Notes: a model not told the origin generated them from the sequence alone. A stretch of 64,000 bases of DNA from Psychrobacillus sp044762655 (GCF_044762655.1 NZ_JBIWER010000002.1:620001-684000), one strand, 5' to 3'. Counted from the stretch's first letter, positions 7,922-17,523 are shown. Translations and numbers: made by a program.

Positions 7922-8401
7922 ATGGTAGAAAAAATTCACGCGATACAAGATGAGTACCCAGAGGATTTTGCATGGTGCTATGGCTGCGGGAGGATGAACA
8001 AAGAAGGGTATCACTTTCGTACAACTTGGGACGGGGAACAGACAGTGACATTATATGAACCAAAGGAAGAACATATCGCTATTCCTGGTTTTGTATATGG
8101 AGGACTAATTGGGGCATTAGTCGACTGTCATGGCACAGGTTCGGCATCACTTGCTTTACATAGGAAGAACGGGTTTGAACCAGGTAGTGGAGAAACACCA
8201 CCTCGTTTTGTCACAGGTTCTTTGCATGTCGACTTCTTAAAACCAACACCTCAAAAGGTTGCATTAAAAGCAATTGGTCAAGTGGAAGAAATCCATCCAA
8301 AGAAATTTAAAGTGACTACAGAAGTATTCGCTGGAGACGAGCTTTGTGCACGAGGTGAAGTGATTGCTGTCTTAATGCCTGCAACTTTTGGTAAACAATA
8401 A
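7922..8401 (+). CDS. PaaI-type hotdog thioesterase
   Basis: Single-domain hotdog protein, 159 residues, of the PaaI/acyl-CoA thioesterase group. The N-terminus has a CYGCG-MN-EGYHF motif, as in stand-alone PaaI-like thioesterases. The central helix reads PGFVYGGLIGALVDCHGTGSA, given in part, and FVTGSLHVDFLKPTP follows. Such enzymes hydrolyse acyl-CoA thioesters in the cytoplasm; the acyl group is unknown. GGGGG lies before the ATG. It is a single gene between two terminators. Confidence 0.85.
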   Translation: MVEKIHAIQDEYPEDFAWCYGCGRMNKEGYHFRTTWDGEQTVTLYEPKEEHIAIPGFVYGGLIGALVDCHGTGSASLALHRKNGFEPGSGETPPRFVTGSLHVDFLKPTPQKVALKAIGQVEEIHPKKFKVTTEVFAGDELCARGEVIAVLMPATFGKQ

Positions 8402-8411
8402 ATTATATTTT

Positions 8412-8455
8412 GAACCTACACTTAAAGCATTTTTTTAGTGTGGGTTCTTTTTTTT
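8412..8455 (+). terminator. Terminator after the thioesterase gene
   Basis: An 11-bp stem (8412-8422 with 8437-8447, one G-T pair) is followed by a run of T. Confidence 0.8.
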
Positions 8456-8511
8456 AGATTAGAATTTTATAAATTTGGGAATAAAATGAAAAGGAGGCGT
8501 TTTCATACTTT

Positions 8512-9159
8512 ATGTATGCAGCTTTATATATAGCATTATTAATATGGGGATTATATGGAATAAGAATGTACGACTTAAAGAAATGAACGAGTGTAATTTA
8601 TATTGTCATACTCCCACTAATCTATGGTAATGCAATACTTGCAACAGGTAAGAGGATTGGCGAAGGTGAATTATTGGAAAGTTTAAACTTTTCTCGTTTT
8701 TGATTGCATGCTTTAATTACACCATTACTTGTTATGTATTCTGTTGGCACATTGCGAGAAAGTGAGATCAGGTGGGCTAAGAAGAAATGGTTAGTTGTTG
8801 CTGGAATAATTTATATGACTGGTTTAATCGTATTAGAATTTTCTACAGAGGTTATTGGATTGGAACTCGAAGTCGTGAAGGAATTTGGTGTTGTTAGTTA
8901 CTCAAACGTAGAAGAGGCAACCGGACCTCCAATTATGGTTCTGTTAGTTACAGTCATTCCTATTGTTGCTAGTGCGATTTTGTGGAAGAAAACGAAATGG
9001 CCGGTATTTTTTATTAGTGCAGTAGTAATGACTATTGGAAGTGCTGTACCTATAAATATAAAGAGTGGAGCCGTGACAAATGCCTTTGAACTTTTTCTGA
9101 TTTTCACTTTGGTCTGGACTAAACGTCGTTTACTCGAAAAACAACTTTATGTTAAATAA
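8512..9159 (+). pseudogene. Membrane-protein gene interrupted by two in-frame TGA codons
   Basis: One continuous frame runs from the ATG at 8512 to the TAA at 9157 with no frameshift, but has TGA at 8584-8586 and 8701-8703. Ignoring these, it encodes about 215 residues with six or so hydrophobic segments and a basic C-terminus (TKRRLLEKQ). Both TGA codons fall where Trp would fit a membrane protein (after DLKK, and after NFSRF before LHALITPLL); other Trp codons in the gene are TGG. AAAGGAGG lies upstream, but about 14 bases from the ATG, longer than usual. Only the part from 8704 on reads as an intact frame. Most likely a recent pseudogene; the family was not recognised. Confidence 0.65.
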
Positions 9160-9164
9160 ATAAT

Positions 9165-9190
9165 AGGCATACTAAATTCTAGTATGCCTT
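9165..9190. terminator. Bidirectional terminator
   Basis: A perfect 10-bp stem (9165-9174 with 9180-9189) lies between the convergent broken gene and the MFS gene. Its T-tracts are short. Confidence 0.6.
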
Positions 9191-9197
9191 AACCAAC

Positions 9198-10496
9198 TTA
9201 AGAGTTTGCTATTACATCTACAGGAGGTGCTTCTTTCGGCTCTGGCACTCTTGTTAGAATGATGAAGCCGATAATGAATAGAATTACTAAACTAAATACA
9301 CCGTAAGCTGAATTCCCAGTTATTTGAGCGGTAACCCCTACTAGTAATGGTCCCAGAATAGACGCAAATTTACCGAAAATATTATAAAACCCGAAAAACT
9401 CATTGGAATTTTCTTTTGGTACTAGTTTACCGAAATAGGATCTACTAAGCGCTTGAATACCACCCTGTGAAGTAGCTACGAGCATTGCTAAGATCCAAAA
9501 ATCTACAATCGTATCTAAGAAAAATGCATACGTACACACAATAATGTAAACAATGATTCCCACGTAAAGCATTTTCTTCTCAGAAAATTTAGTCGCTAGT
9601 TTTCCGTATAAAATTGCAAATGGAGCAGCTACAACCTGAGTGGCAAATAAAACAATCAGTAAGCTCTCAGCACTCAACCCTAAATCAGAGCCATATGCTG
9701 TAGACATGGAGATAATCGTTCCTACGCCATCAATATAAAAAAAGTAAGCGATTAAAAATAAAAATAAAGTCCGGTATTGTCTTATTTCTTTAAAGGTATT
9801 TCCTAGTCGTTTAAAGCCTTCTACGATTAAATTTCCATCTTTTTCGATAAAGTGAATTTGTTTAACGTTTTTGAACATTGGAATGGAGAATATCACCCAC
9901 CAGGCTGCAGTGATTATGAATGCAATTCGGCTTGCGTTTGTGGTGGAAATAGGAATTATTTCTTTACCAGCTAACAAAATGATGACGATACTAAGTAAAA
10001 ATGGAATTGTAGAGCCAATATAGCCTAAACTGTAGCCACGTGCTGAAACTTTGTGCATTCGTTTATTGGTTGTGACGTCTACGATAAAGCCATCGTAAAA
10101 GACATTTGCTCCCGTTGCACCGAGAGCAGCAAGGGTATAAAAAATTAATAATAAAAGCCAATTTTCAAATGGTACGAATGCGAGCATAGCTGTAAATGTA
10201 ACGCCTAATACAAAGAAAAAAGTAAAAAACTTCTTTTTCATTCCGCGATAGTCTGCGATTGTTCCTAAAATCGGTCCTATTAAAGCAAGAATAAAAGTAA
10301 AAATGGCAATCGTATATCCGAGATAAGCAGTGGAATCTGCAGCATCTACACCTCCAGCAGTTGCCGAAGCCTTGTAAAAGATAGGAAAAACAGCTGTAGT
10401 AATAGTGATTGAATACGCGGAAGAGCCCCAATCATAAAGAGACCAGCTATTCTCTTCTTTTGTGAATTTTTTCAAGATATTCATCCTTCCTACCAT
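9198..10496 (-). CDS. MFS permease, UMF1/Atg22-like
   Basis: Integral membrane transporter, 432 residues, with about 12 hydrophobic segments. The N-terminus carries the SLYDWGSSAYS motif typical of the UMF1 (Atg22-like) branch of the major facilitator superfamily. The loop after the second membrane segment reads GTIADYRGMKKK, the MFS loop 2-3 motif. The branch includes amino-acid effluxers in yeast, but bacterial substrates are unknown. The ATG at 10496 and one four codons in (10484) are both possible; the ribosome sites are weak for the first and too close for the second. Single gene, divergent from ppx-ppk. Confidence 0.8.
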   Translation of the reverse strand: MVGRMNILKKFTKEENSWSLYDWGSSAYSITITTAVFPIFYKASATAGGVDAADSTAYLGYTIAIFTFILALIGPILGTIADYRGMKKKFFTFFFVLGVTFTAMLAFVPFENWLLLLIFYTLAALGATGANVFYDGFIVDVTTNKRMHKVSARGYSLGYIGSTIPFLLSIVIILLAGKEIIPISTTNASRIAFIITAAWWVIFSIPMFKNVKQIHFIEKDGNLIVEGFKRLGNTFKEIRQYRTLFLFLIAYFFYIDGVGTIISMSTAYGSDLGLSAESLLIVLFATQVVAAPFAILYGKLATKFSEKKMLYVGIIVYIIVCTYAFFLDTIVDFWILAMLVATSQGGIQALSRSYFGKLVPKENSNEFFGFYNIFGKFASILGPLLVGVTAQITGNSAYGVFSLVILFIIGFIILTRVPEPKEAPPVDVIANS

Positions 10497-10602
10497 TGTT
10501 ATCCATTATTGTACATGAAAAAAATCTTTGATAGTATATTAATTTAAAAATGATGCAATGTTTACACTATTAAATTAACTTTTTTAATATTCCAATTTAA
10601 AA

Positions 10603-10619
10603 TTTACATACTTTTAACA
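10603..10619 (+). promoter_or_regulatory. Candidate PhoP box upstream of ppx-ppk
   Basis: TTTACA (10603-10608) and TTAACA (10614-10619) are repeated with an exact 11-base period, the form of Bacillus PhoP sites. They sit about 50 bases before the ppx start, followed by a TATAAG -10-like box near 10631. Only one clear pair is seen, whereas strong sites have two pairs. Confidence 0.45.
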
Positions 10620-10667
10620 ATTTAGGGGACATATAAGTAATAAACTAAATAAGAAGGAGTAAAATCT

Positions 10668-12212
10668 ATGGTAACAAACAACACGCAAAAAGCGATAATA
10701 GATATTGGATCCAACTCTATTCGACTAGTAGTATTTAGTTATAGCCAAGCAGAAGGTTTAATAGAGCATTACAATTTTAAAACGGTTGCTCGCTTAAGTA
10801 TGCATATTGATGCAAAAGGAAACTTGACTGAAGAGGGTCAACATATATTAATAGAATCATTATTGAAATTCAAAAAAATATTAAATGATATTCATGTAAC
10901 CAACGTGTTTGCAGCTGCAACAGCTGCTATTAGGCAGGCAAAAAATCGTGAAATTATATTACAAGAGGCAGAAATACAAACTGGAATCACGATTACTTTA
11001 ATTTCTGCAAATGAAGAAGCGAAATACGGATATTTAGCGGTAATTCATTCTACTAATATTCCAACTGCTGTAACGATTGATATGGGTGGAGGAAGTACCG
11101 AGGTTACCTATTTTGAAAATAAAGAAATAAAGTTTTTACATAGTTTTCCGTTTGGAGCAGTTTCGCTAAAAAAGCAATTCATAACGGGTAGTTTAATTAC
11201 AAAAAATGAAAAAGAAAATCTTATTGAATATGTTAGAGAGCAATTTCAATCACTTGTGTGGTTACATAATTTACAAGTACCAATCATCGCTATCGGCGGG
11301 AGTGCTCGTAATATAGCGCAAGTTGATCAGCAACGTAAAAATTATTCGTTATATGGCACACATCAGCACGAGTTAAGTAGAACAGATTTGCACGAGCTTA
11401 GCTATGAATTTTCCAACGCTTCATTGGAAGGTTTAAAGAAAATAGATGGTCTTTCCAGTGATCGTGCAGATATTATTGTGCCTGCATTAGAAACGTTTCG
11501 TGTATTTATGGATGTCGTACAGGGGACCTCATTTATATATAGTAAAAAAGGGTTGCGGGAAGGCTTAATTTTAGCTCAGCTAATAAAGCAATTTCCATCT
11601 GATTTTAATGTTAATGGTGTTACGTCAAATGCTATACGACATTTGTTAGGGAAATTTCATGTAAAGGAAGAAAAATCTCTTCATTTGTATGAATTATTTT
11701 CATCTATATATGAAACGTTTGCACGGTGGGGCTATATAACTCCACTAAAAAACAAGGAATTACTTCGATATGCTTTCCAATTATTTCACATTGGCAAAGA
11801 AATAGACCAAGATGCGTTCAGTCAGCACACTTTTTATCTTATAACGAATTTGACAATCGATGGTATTTCTAATAAAGACAGATTGAAGCTTGCCTTACTA
11901 TCTTCATATAAAAATAAAGATACTTTTAAACAATATATAGAACCGTACCAACATATTATTACTAATATAGAAAAAAAGCAGCTACGTGATATTGGAGCAC
12001 TTATCCGTTTTACGAAAGGCATGGATATACTCGGAAGGTCTAATATAAAAAATGTATCCATTAAAAAATCTGACAACATAATGGAATTTGCATTTTCAGT
12101 TGTTGGCAATTATTTATTGGAGCAATACCAAGCAGAAAAATTAAAAAAACATATAGAAAAAATTGTGCAAGTAGAAGTGAAGTTGACGTTTGTAGACATG
12201 GAGGAACTGTAA
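10668..12212 (+). CDS. ppx: Exopolyphosphatase (Ppx/GppA family)
   Basis: 514-residue Ppx/GppA phosphatase, which releases phosphate from the ends of polyphosphate or cleaves pppGpp. The actin-like ATPase fold motifs are visible: IDIGSNSIRLVVF at the N-terminus, the AATAAIRQA segment, and DMGGGSTEV. A C-terminal HD-like helical region spans ~320-510. AAGGAG precedes the ATG. ppk starts two bases after the stop, so the two enzymes that make and degrade polyphosphate are co-transcribed. A PhoP-like box upstream suggests induction by phosphate starvation. The choice between polyphosphate and pppGpp cannot be made from sequence, but the ppk partner favours polyphosphate. Confidence 0.9.
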   Translation: MVTNNTQKAIIDIGSNSIRLVVFSYSQAEGLIEHYNFKTVARLSMHIDAKGNLTEEGQHILIESLLKFKKILNDIHVTNVFAAATAAIRQAKNREIILQEAEIQTGITITLISANEEAKYGYLAVIHSTNIPTAVTIDMGGGSTEVTYFENKEIKFLHSFPFGAVSLKKQFITGSLITKNEKENLIEYVREQFQSLVWLHNLQVPIIAIGGSARNIAQVDQQRKNYSLYGTHQHELSRTDLHELSYEFSNASLEGLKKIDGLSSDRADIIVPALETFRVFMDVVQGTSFIYSKKGLREGLILAQLIKQFPSDFNVNGVTSNAIRHLLGKFHVKEEKSLHLYELFSSIYETFARWGYITPLKNKELLRYAFQLFHIGKEIDQDAFSQHTFYLITNLTIDGISNKDRLKLALLSSYKNKDTFKQYIEPYQHIITNIEKKQLRDIGALIRFTKGMDILGRSNIKNVSIKKSDNIMEFAFSVVGNYLLEQYQAEKLKKHIEKIVQVEVKLTFVDMEEL

Positions 12213-12213
12213 G

Positions 12214-14316
12214 ATGAGTGACAGTAGGGTAGAAAAACATCCATTTAACGACTATGCATATTATAACAACAGAGAGATAAGCTGGCTTGCTTTTAATGAA
12301 CGCGTGCTTGAAGAAGCCGAAGATGAAACGAATCCATTGTTGGAACGCTTAAAGTTTTTAGCCATTTTTAGTTCGAATTTAGATGAGTTTTTTATGGTTC
12401 GAGTTGCTGGATTACAAGATCAGGTGAGAGCTGGATTCAACAAACCTGAAAACAAAGCAGGACTTACACCGAAAGCACAGTTAAACAAAATTGCGTCTAT
12501 CACAAAGGAATTGGTAAGCAGACAGATGAAAATTTATAAAGAGCTTATGGAAAAGCAACTACCTAAGCAAGGTATTTCTTTAGTGAAATATGATGAATTG
12601 TCAACTGCTCAAAAGAAGGAAATGGAAAAGCTATTTGAAGAAGAAATATTTCCTGTTTTAACACCGATTGCAGTAGACGCGTATCGTCCATTTCCAATCT
12701 TATTAAGTAAAACAATGAATATTTTAGTAATGATAGAAGATCATCAAGATGATCAAATGGAACAAAACAAAATCGCAATTGTTCAGGTTCCTTCTGTCTT
12801 AAAGCGTTTCATCCAAGTTACTACAGAGGATGATTCATTTGTGGCAGTGTTATTAGAGGATGTCATCATTGAGCATATTTCTAAGCTGTTTCATGGGTTC
12901 CATGTGAAGCATGCCAATCCTTTCCGAATTACACGCAATGCAGATTTAACTATTCATGAAGAGGGTGCACGTGATTTACTGATTGAAATCGAAAAAGAGT
13001 TAAAGAAGCGAAAATGGGGAGCAGTTAGTAGGTTAGAAGTTAAACTAAGTGAAATCAAGCCGAAACTCCTAAATTATTTACTAGATGAGCTAGAAATAAC
13101 TTCCGAGGATGTTTATAAAGTAGATGGACCATTAGATACGACGTTTTTATTTTCCTTTATTAAAACGTTTGAAGGAAAATATATGGAGCTATTCTATGAA
13201 CCTTTCATCCCCCAGCCACCTTTAGATATAGCTAGTGATGAAGATATTTTTGATAAAGTACAGAAACAGGATCTGTTTTTTCATCATCCATATGAATCCT
13301 TCCAGCCGATTATAGACTTTATTGAAAAAGCAGCAGAGGATCCCTCTGTTTTAGCTATTAAGCAAACATTGTACCGAGTTAGTGGGAATTCTCCCGTAAT
13401 ACTTGCGCTGAAACGGGCTGCAGAAAATGGAAAACAGGTGACGGTTTTAGTAGAATTAAAGGCTCGATTCGATGAAGAAAATAATGTCCAATGGGCCAAA
13501 GAATTAGAGAAGGCGGGCTGTCTTGTTATTTATGGGATCCATAATTTAAAAACACATTCAAAAATTACTTTAGTGGTTCGTAGACGGAATAACAAAATTG
13601 AGCAATATGTGCACTTGGGAACTGGAAACTATAACGACCAAACAGCAAGAATATATACAGATATGGGGATTATAACAGCGAACAAAAAAATCGGATCGGA
13701 TGCTACTCAATTTTTTAATTTTCTTAGTGGCTATACAGATAAACCAAATTATGACAAACTAGTTGTTTCACCATACGATATACGTGATAAATTTTTAAGT
13801 TTAATAGACGAGGAAATCGAGTACCACCAGGCATTTGGAAATGGACATATAAAGCTCAAGATGAATTCTTTAACGGATAAGGATTTAATATTAAAGCTAT
13901 ATGAAGCTTCGTATGCTGGGGTTAAAGTGGATATGATTGTAAGAGGAACATGCTGCTTACTGCCACAAATACCTGGAGTTAGTGAAAATATTACTGTAAC
14001 GAGCATTGTTGGTAGATTTTTGGAGCATTCAAGAATTTATTGGTTCCATCGCAATGGAGCATCAAGATTATATCTTTCGTCTGCGGATATGATGACAAGA
14101 AACATGGTCAAACGTGTGGAAATATTATTTCCAGTTTTGTCACCACCTATTAAAAAACGGATAATGGAAATTGTGGATCTGGAATTGCAAGACACTGCTA
14201 AAGCTAGAGTACAGGATGAAAAGGGAAAATATCATTATAAGGTAGCAGATGGAGTCAAAATAGACAGCCAACAAATTCTATTGGAGAAATCTCTAAAGCA
14301 TATACCCGAGGATTAG
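12214..14316 (+). CDS. ppk: Polyphosphate kinase 1
   Basis: PPK1, 700 residues, full length. It polymerises the gamma-phosphate of ATP into polyphosphate, reversibly, through a phosphohistidine. The N-terminal YYNNREISWLAFNERVL and SSNLDEFFMVRV segments are diagnostic. The autophosphorylated His lies in LKTHSKITLVVRR, and the second PLD-like motif is in the C-terminal SIVGRFLEHSRIYWF region. GGAGG lies upstream inside the end of ppx. The operon ends in a 15-bp terminator. Identification is firm. Confidence 0.97.
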   Translation: MSDSRVEKHPFNDYAYYNNREISWLAFNERVLEEAEDETNPLLERLKFLAIFSSNLDEFFMVRVAGLQDQVRAGFNKPENKAGLTPKAQLNKIASITKELVSRQMKIYKELMEKQLPKQGISLVKYDELSTAQKKEMEKLFEEEIFPVLTPIAVDAYRPFPILLSKTMNILVMIEDHQDDQMEQNKIAIVQVPSVLKRFIQVTTEDDSFVAVLLEDVIIEHISKLFHGFHVKHANPFRITRNADLTIHEEGARDLLIEIEKELKKRKWGAVSRLEVKLSEIKPKLLNYLLDELEITSEDVYKVDGPLDTTFLFSFIKTFEGKYMELFYEPFIPQPPLDIASDEDIFDKVQKQDLFFHHPYESFQPIIDFIEKAAEDPSVLAIKQTLYRVSGNSPVILALKRAAENGKQVTVLVELKARFDEENNVQWAKELEKAGCLVIYGIHNLKTHSKITLVVRRRNNKIEQYVHLGTGNYNDQTARIYTDMGIITANKKIGSDATQFFNFLSGYTDKPNYDKLVVSPYDIRDKFLSLIDEEIEYHQAFGNGHIKLKMNSLTDKDLILKLYEASYAGVKVDMIVRGTCCLLPQIPGVSENITVTSIVGRFLEHSRIYWFHRNGASRLYLSSADMMTRNMVKRVEILFPVLSPPIKKRIMEIVDLELQDTAKARVQDEKGKYHYKVADGVKIDSQQILLEKSLKHIPED

Positions 14317-14360
14317 AAAGAGCTGTACCCAACAATTATTTTGGGTACAGCTCTTTATTT
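14317..14360. terminator. Strong bidirectional terminator between ppk and orf91
   Basis: A perfect 15-bp stem (14317-14331 with 14342-14356) has a T-run after it on the plus strand and an A/T-rich tract on the other side. It overlaps the stop of the convergent gene. Confidence 0.85.
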
Positions 14361-14630
14361 GAAAGTATTTGCTACTTTGGAAACCTCGAAAGCTAAATCA
14401 TCATTCCCGAATAACTGTAGAACATACATAACTGCTTCTGTATCAATATCTAAAGCGTGTTTTTCTGTATTTTCTTTTAGCTCAATTAAAATCTCATTGG
14501 AAGCTTGATTTGAATAAGCTTTTTCGTAAAGCTCAATAGGATCTATACCATGATTAGCACACCATTGCACATAAATTTGGATCATCATATTTTCATCTGC
14601 TTCATATTGTTCAATAACTTTATTTTTCAT
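14355..14630 (-). CDS. Unknown 91-residue cytoplasmic protein
   Basis: Unrecognised small acidic protein with helical character and no signal or membrane segment. It has a YVQWCANHGIDP stretch in the first third. AAGGAGG lies about eight bases before the ATG. It starts 12 bases after the stop of the TetR gene, so it is probably the second gene of that minus-strand unit, and it ends at the ppk terminator. Function cannot be inferred. Confidence 0.6.
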   Translation of the reverse strand: MKNKVIEQYEADENMMIQIYVQWCANHGIDPIELYEKAYSNQASNEILIELKENTEKHALDIDTEAVMYVLQLFGNDDLAFEVSKVANTFK

Positions 14631-14642
14631 GTCAAAACCTCC

Positions 14643-15512
14643 TTAGAGAGAGTCGATTACTTGCCATATATTCGAGGATATTTCTTTAATCTCTATTGAT
14701 TGAGCTGTGTTCTTCATCGTATTCGAAAAACTATTTACGACAGCTTCCAATAAAAATTTTCTAGGACTGTTGCTTGTGAGTTCCTCCAAGATGAAATTAA
14801 TCATTTCTACTTCGGAAATATTCATTTCCTTTTCGTTTGATTGTTTGAAATTCTTCAGCAGTTGAATTACATGATCTTTTGTAATTCGTACTTCATCATA
14901 AAAATGGTTAAAAACAAATGGGTCGATAAGAACTTCTTCAGATTCTACCAAATTAGGCATTAGTGAATCTATTCGCTTCATTACATAATTTACTAATTCC
15001 TTTGTAGAGACCTCTTTAGACCTTACTGTCCAAGGGTGCTGCATCTGTTGTATCATTCCTAACAATAAGATAGCACTATCAACTGAATATTTCCGTGATT
15101 TTGCTCCATAAACATCAACTATTCGTTTTGATAACCATTTTACTTCTTCGTAATGATTTTTCTTGATAATATTCCTCAGCTCCGAATCTTGAGAGTGGAA
15201 GATAACTAAAAAGATTGGGACCAAATTTCGTTCTTTGTATACGTCCATACGTACAATCAATTGTTGTATTAATATATCTTTCTTTGATACATCTTGATGA
15301 ATTAATAATTCTCTCCGTTTGAGATCAGTTTCTTCCTTAGCATTATCTAAAATAGCGATAATACATTCATTTTTTGATGAAAAGTAATTGTAAAATGTCC
15401 CTTTCGATATTTTACTTTCATTAATAATGTCTTGAACAGAAGTGGCGGCGAAGCCTTTTTCTATAAACAATTTTTGAGCAGTCAATAATACCTGATGCTT
15501 TCTAATCTTCAT
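14643..15512 (-). CDS. TetR/AcrR-family regulator
   Basis: DNA-binding repressor, 289 residues. The N-terminal ~60 residues form a TetR helix-turn-helix (TSVQDIINESKISKGTFYNYF). The C-terminal ligand-binding part is long: most TetR proteins have about 190-210 residues, and this one carries an extra ~80-residue helical segment. It is divergent from a drug-efflux MFS gene 180 bases away, so it probably represses that pump and itself, released by a pump substrate. A nested inverted repeat in the gap (15614-15670) is a candidate operator. Confidence 0.85.
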   Translation of the reverse strand: MKIRKHQVLLTAQKLFIEKGFAATSVQDIINESKISKGTFYNYFSSKNECIIAILDNAKEETDLKRRELLIHQDVSKKDILIQQLIVRMDVYKERNLVPIFLVIFHSQDSELRNIIKKNHYEEVKWLSKRIVDVYGAKSRKYSVDSAILLLGMIQQMQHPWTVRSKEVSTKELVNYVMKRIDSLMPNLVESEEVLIDPFVFNHFYDEVRITKDHVIQLLKNFKQSNEKEMNISEVEMINFILEELTSNSPRKFLLEAVVNSFSNTMKNTAQSIEIKEISSNIWQVIDSL

Positions 15513-15613
15513 AATTACACACCTTTATACTTGAAGTCTAAATATTATAATACAAAACAAATACCGTAAAATCAATAAATTTGAGATGTAAGCGTTTTTC
15601 CTTATTGCATTTT

Positions 15614-15670
15614 TTGGACTGAGGGTATAAAATGTTCAAAGTAGTGTACCCCGTGCAATTATAGTCCCAA
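15614..15670. promoter_or_regulatory. Nested inverted repeat, candidate TetR operator
   Basis: Outer arms TTGGACT (15614-15620) and AGTCCCAA (15663-15670) enclose inner arms GGGTATA (15623-15629) and TGTACCC (15645-15651). It lies directly before the efflux gene's ribosome site, where a repressor would block transcription. Confidence 0.4.
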
Positions 15671-15692
15671 AATATTAGGAGGATAAAAGAGA

Positions 15693-17174
15693 ATGAACGA
15701 AACGCAACATAAACCACCATATGCCATGATTGCTATCCTATTTGTTGGAGCATTCATAGCTTTTTTAAATAATACGTTATTAAACGTTGCATTACCTACG
15801 ATTATGACTGAATTTAAAGTCGAACCTTCTGTTGTGCAATGGTTAACAACTGGATATATGCTTATAAACGGTATTTTAATACCAGCTAGTGCGTATTTTG
15901 TAACTAAGTTTTCCAACAGAAAACTATTTATTACCGCAATGACATTATTTTCAGTAGGTACATTTTTAGCTGCAATCGCACCAGAATTTTGGGTGCTTAT
16001 TTTGGCTCGCATGATTCAGGCGGCAGGCTCAGCCGTAATGATGCCATTACTTATGAATGTTATGCTGACTGCATTCCCTATAGAGCGAAGAGGGACAGCG
16101 ATGGGACTATTTGGGTTAGTTATGATAATGGCTCCAGCTATCGGACCAACATTGTCTGGTTTTATCATTGAGCACTATAACTGGAGAGTGTTGTTTGAGC
16201 TAATATTACCATTAGCTGTAATCGTATTATTATTTGCGATTTTTAAACTAAAAAATATTACACCAAATAATGATATGAAACTTGATGTTTCATCACTTGG
16301 CTTATCGACTATTGCTTTTGGTGGTCTTTTATATGGATTTAGTACTGCAGGAAGTAAAGGCTGGGATGCACCGATTGTATATAGTACGATTGCAATTGGA
16401 TTGATCGCCCTTGTGGTTTTTGTCATTAGACAATTAAAACTAGATGAACCATTGTTGAATTTACGTATTTATAAATATCCAATGTTTGCTTTATCTTCTA
16501 TTATTTCAGTAGTTGTTTCAGCTGCAATGTTTTCAGGAATGATTTTAACACCTATATACGTTCAAACTATTCGTCACATTACACCACTAGATTCAGGATT
16601 GTTGATGCTCCCAGGTGCTCTGGCGATGGGATTAATGTCGCCAGTTACTGGGAAACTGTTCGATAAATACGGAGCACGCTCATTGGCGATTATTGGTTTA
16701 ACTATAACAACGATTGCAACCTATATGATGAGTAATTTAGCTGCAGATTCAGATTATTACTATATTATGATTGTTTATACATTCCGTATGTTTGGTATGT
16801 CAATGGTAATGATGCCAATCATGACAAATGGTTTAAATCAATTACCTATGAAGATGAATCCGCACGGAACTGCAGTGAATAATACTTTACAACAAGTATC
16901 AGGTGCTATAGGTTCTGCGATATTCATAACAATTATGAATGCGAGAATGGAATCGAGAGGTGCTAGTTTATTCGAAGAAGCTATGAAAGCGGGCAATGTG
17001 CCGACAGCTCCGGATGCATTAGAGCAGTTTAAACTTCAACTTAGTAGTCAAGCAATGTTAGAAGGTATCAATTTCACTTTCTTTATTGCAACGCTTGTTA
17101 CAATCTTAGCTTTAGTGTTATCACTATTTGTAAAACGCGTGGATGTATCTAAAAAACAAACAAATGCAGAATAA
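15693..17174 (+). CDS. DHA2-family multidrug efflux MFS transporter
   Basis: Drug:H+ antiporter of the 14-helix DHA2 (EmrB/QacA-type) family, 493 residues. It has the family signature at the first segments (NNTLLNVALPTIM), the WLTTGYML segment of helix 2, the LARMIQAAGSAVMMPL motif, and the antiporter motif C-like GLVMIMAPAIGPTLSG. AGGAGG lies ten bases before the ATG. Its partner is the divergent TetR gene. No membrane-fusion (EmrA) gene follows, as is normal in Gram-positives. Substrates cannot be read from sequence. Confidence 0.9.
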   Translation: MNETQHKPPYAMIAILFVGAFIAFLNNTLLNVALPTIMTEFKVEPSVVQWLTTGYMLINGILIPASAYFVTKFSNRKLFITAMTLFSVGTFLAAIAPEFWVLILARMIQAAGSAVMMPLLMNVMLTAFPIERRGTAMGLFGLVMIMAPAIGPTLSGFIIEHYNWRVLFELILPLAVIVLLFAIFKLKNITPNNDMKLDVSSLGLSTIAFGGLLYGFSTAGSKGWDAPIVYSTIAIGLIALVVFVIRQLKLDEPLLNLRIYKYPMFALSSIISVVVSAAMFSGMILTPIYVQTIRHITPLDSGLLMLPGALAMGLMSPVTGKLFDKYGARSLAIIGLTITTIATYMMSNLAADSDYYYIMIVYTFRMFGMSMVMMPIMTNGLNQLPMKMNPHGTAVNNTLQQVSGAIGSAIFITIMNARMESRGASLFEEAMKAGNVPTAPDALEQFKLQLSSQAMLEGINFTFFIATLVTILALVLSLFVKRVDVSKKQTNAE

Positions 17175-17177
17175 ACA

Positions 17178-17210
17178 CAAAAGCACTTGCGGATAGCAAG
17201 TGCTTTTTTA
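17178..17210 (+). terminator. Terminator after the efflux gene
   Basis: A perfect 10-bp stem AAGCACTTGC (17181-17190) with GCAAGTGCTT (17196-17205) is followed by T residues. Confidence 0.9.
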
Positions 17211-17455
17211 TATGGAAGAGAGTATATACAATGAATCATACTGATTTTTTTAGCTATAAGAGATAGCTTGTGTAATCATTTTATTTCTATATTCATTTTT
17301 TTATTATATGTTCCTGTCTTATACTCGGTCCCAACACAAAAAAAGTCGTTACAAACTGCTAAATATTTGTTGGTACATTAGAGGGAAAGGTATTAAGTAA
17401 AATATGTATTTAATAGTAATTCAACTGTTTTTTTCAATCAAAAATCAATAAAAAC

Positions 17456-17487
17456 CAGGCTGGATCTAATATGATCCAGTCTTTTTA
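17456..17487 (+). terminator. Orphan terminator-like hairpin
   Basis: A CTGGATC/GATCCAG stem with loop TAATAT is followed by TCTTTTT. No gene lies directly upstream, suggesting one has been lost. Confidence 0.55.
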
Positions 17488-17523
17488 CTTAATTCAATTT
17501 TTCTTGGATTCCTTGAAATAAAA

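Noticed and set aside
8584..8586. TGA as selenocysteine codon
   Set aside because: No SECIS-like hairpin follows and the position suits Trp in a membrane protein.
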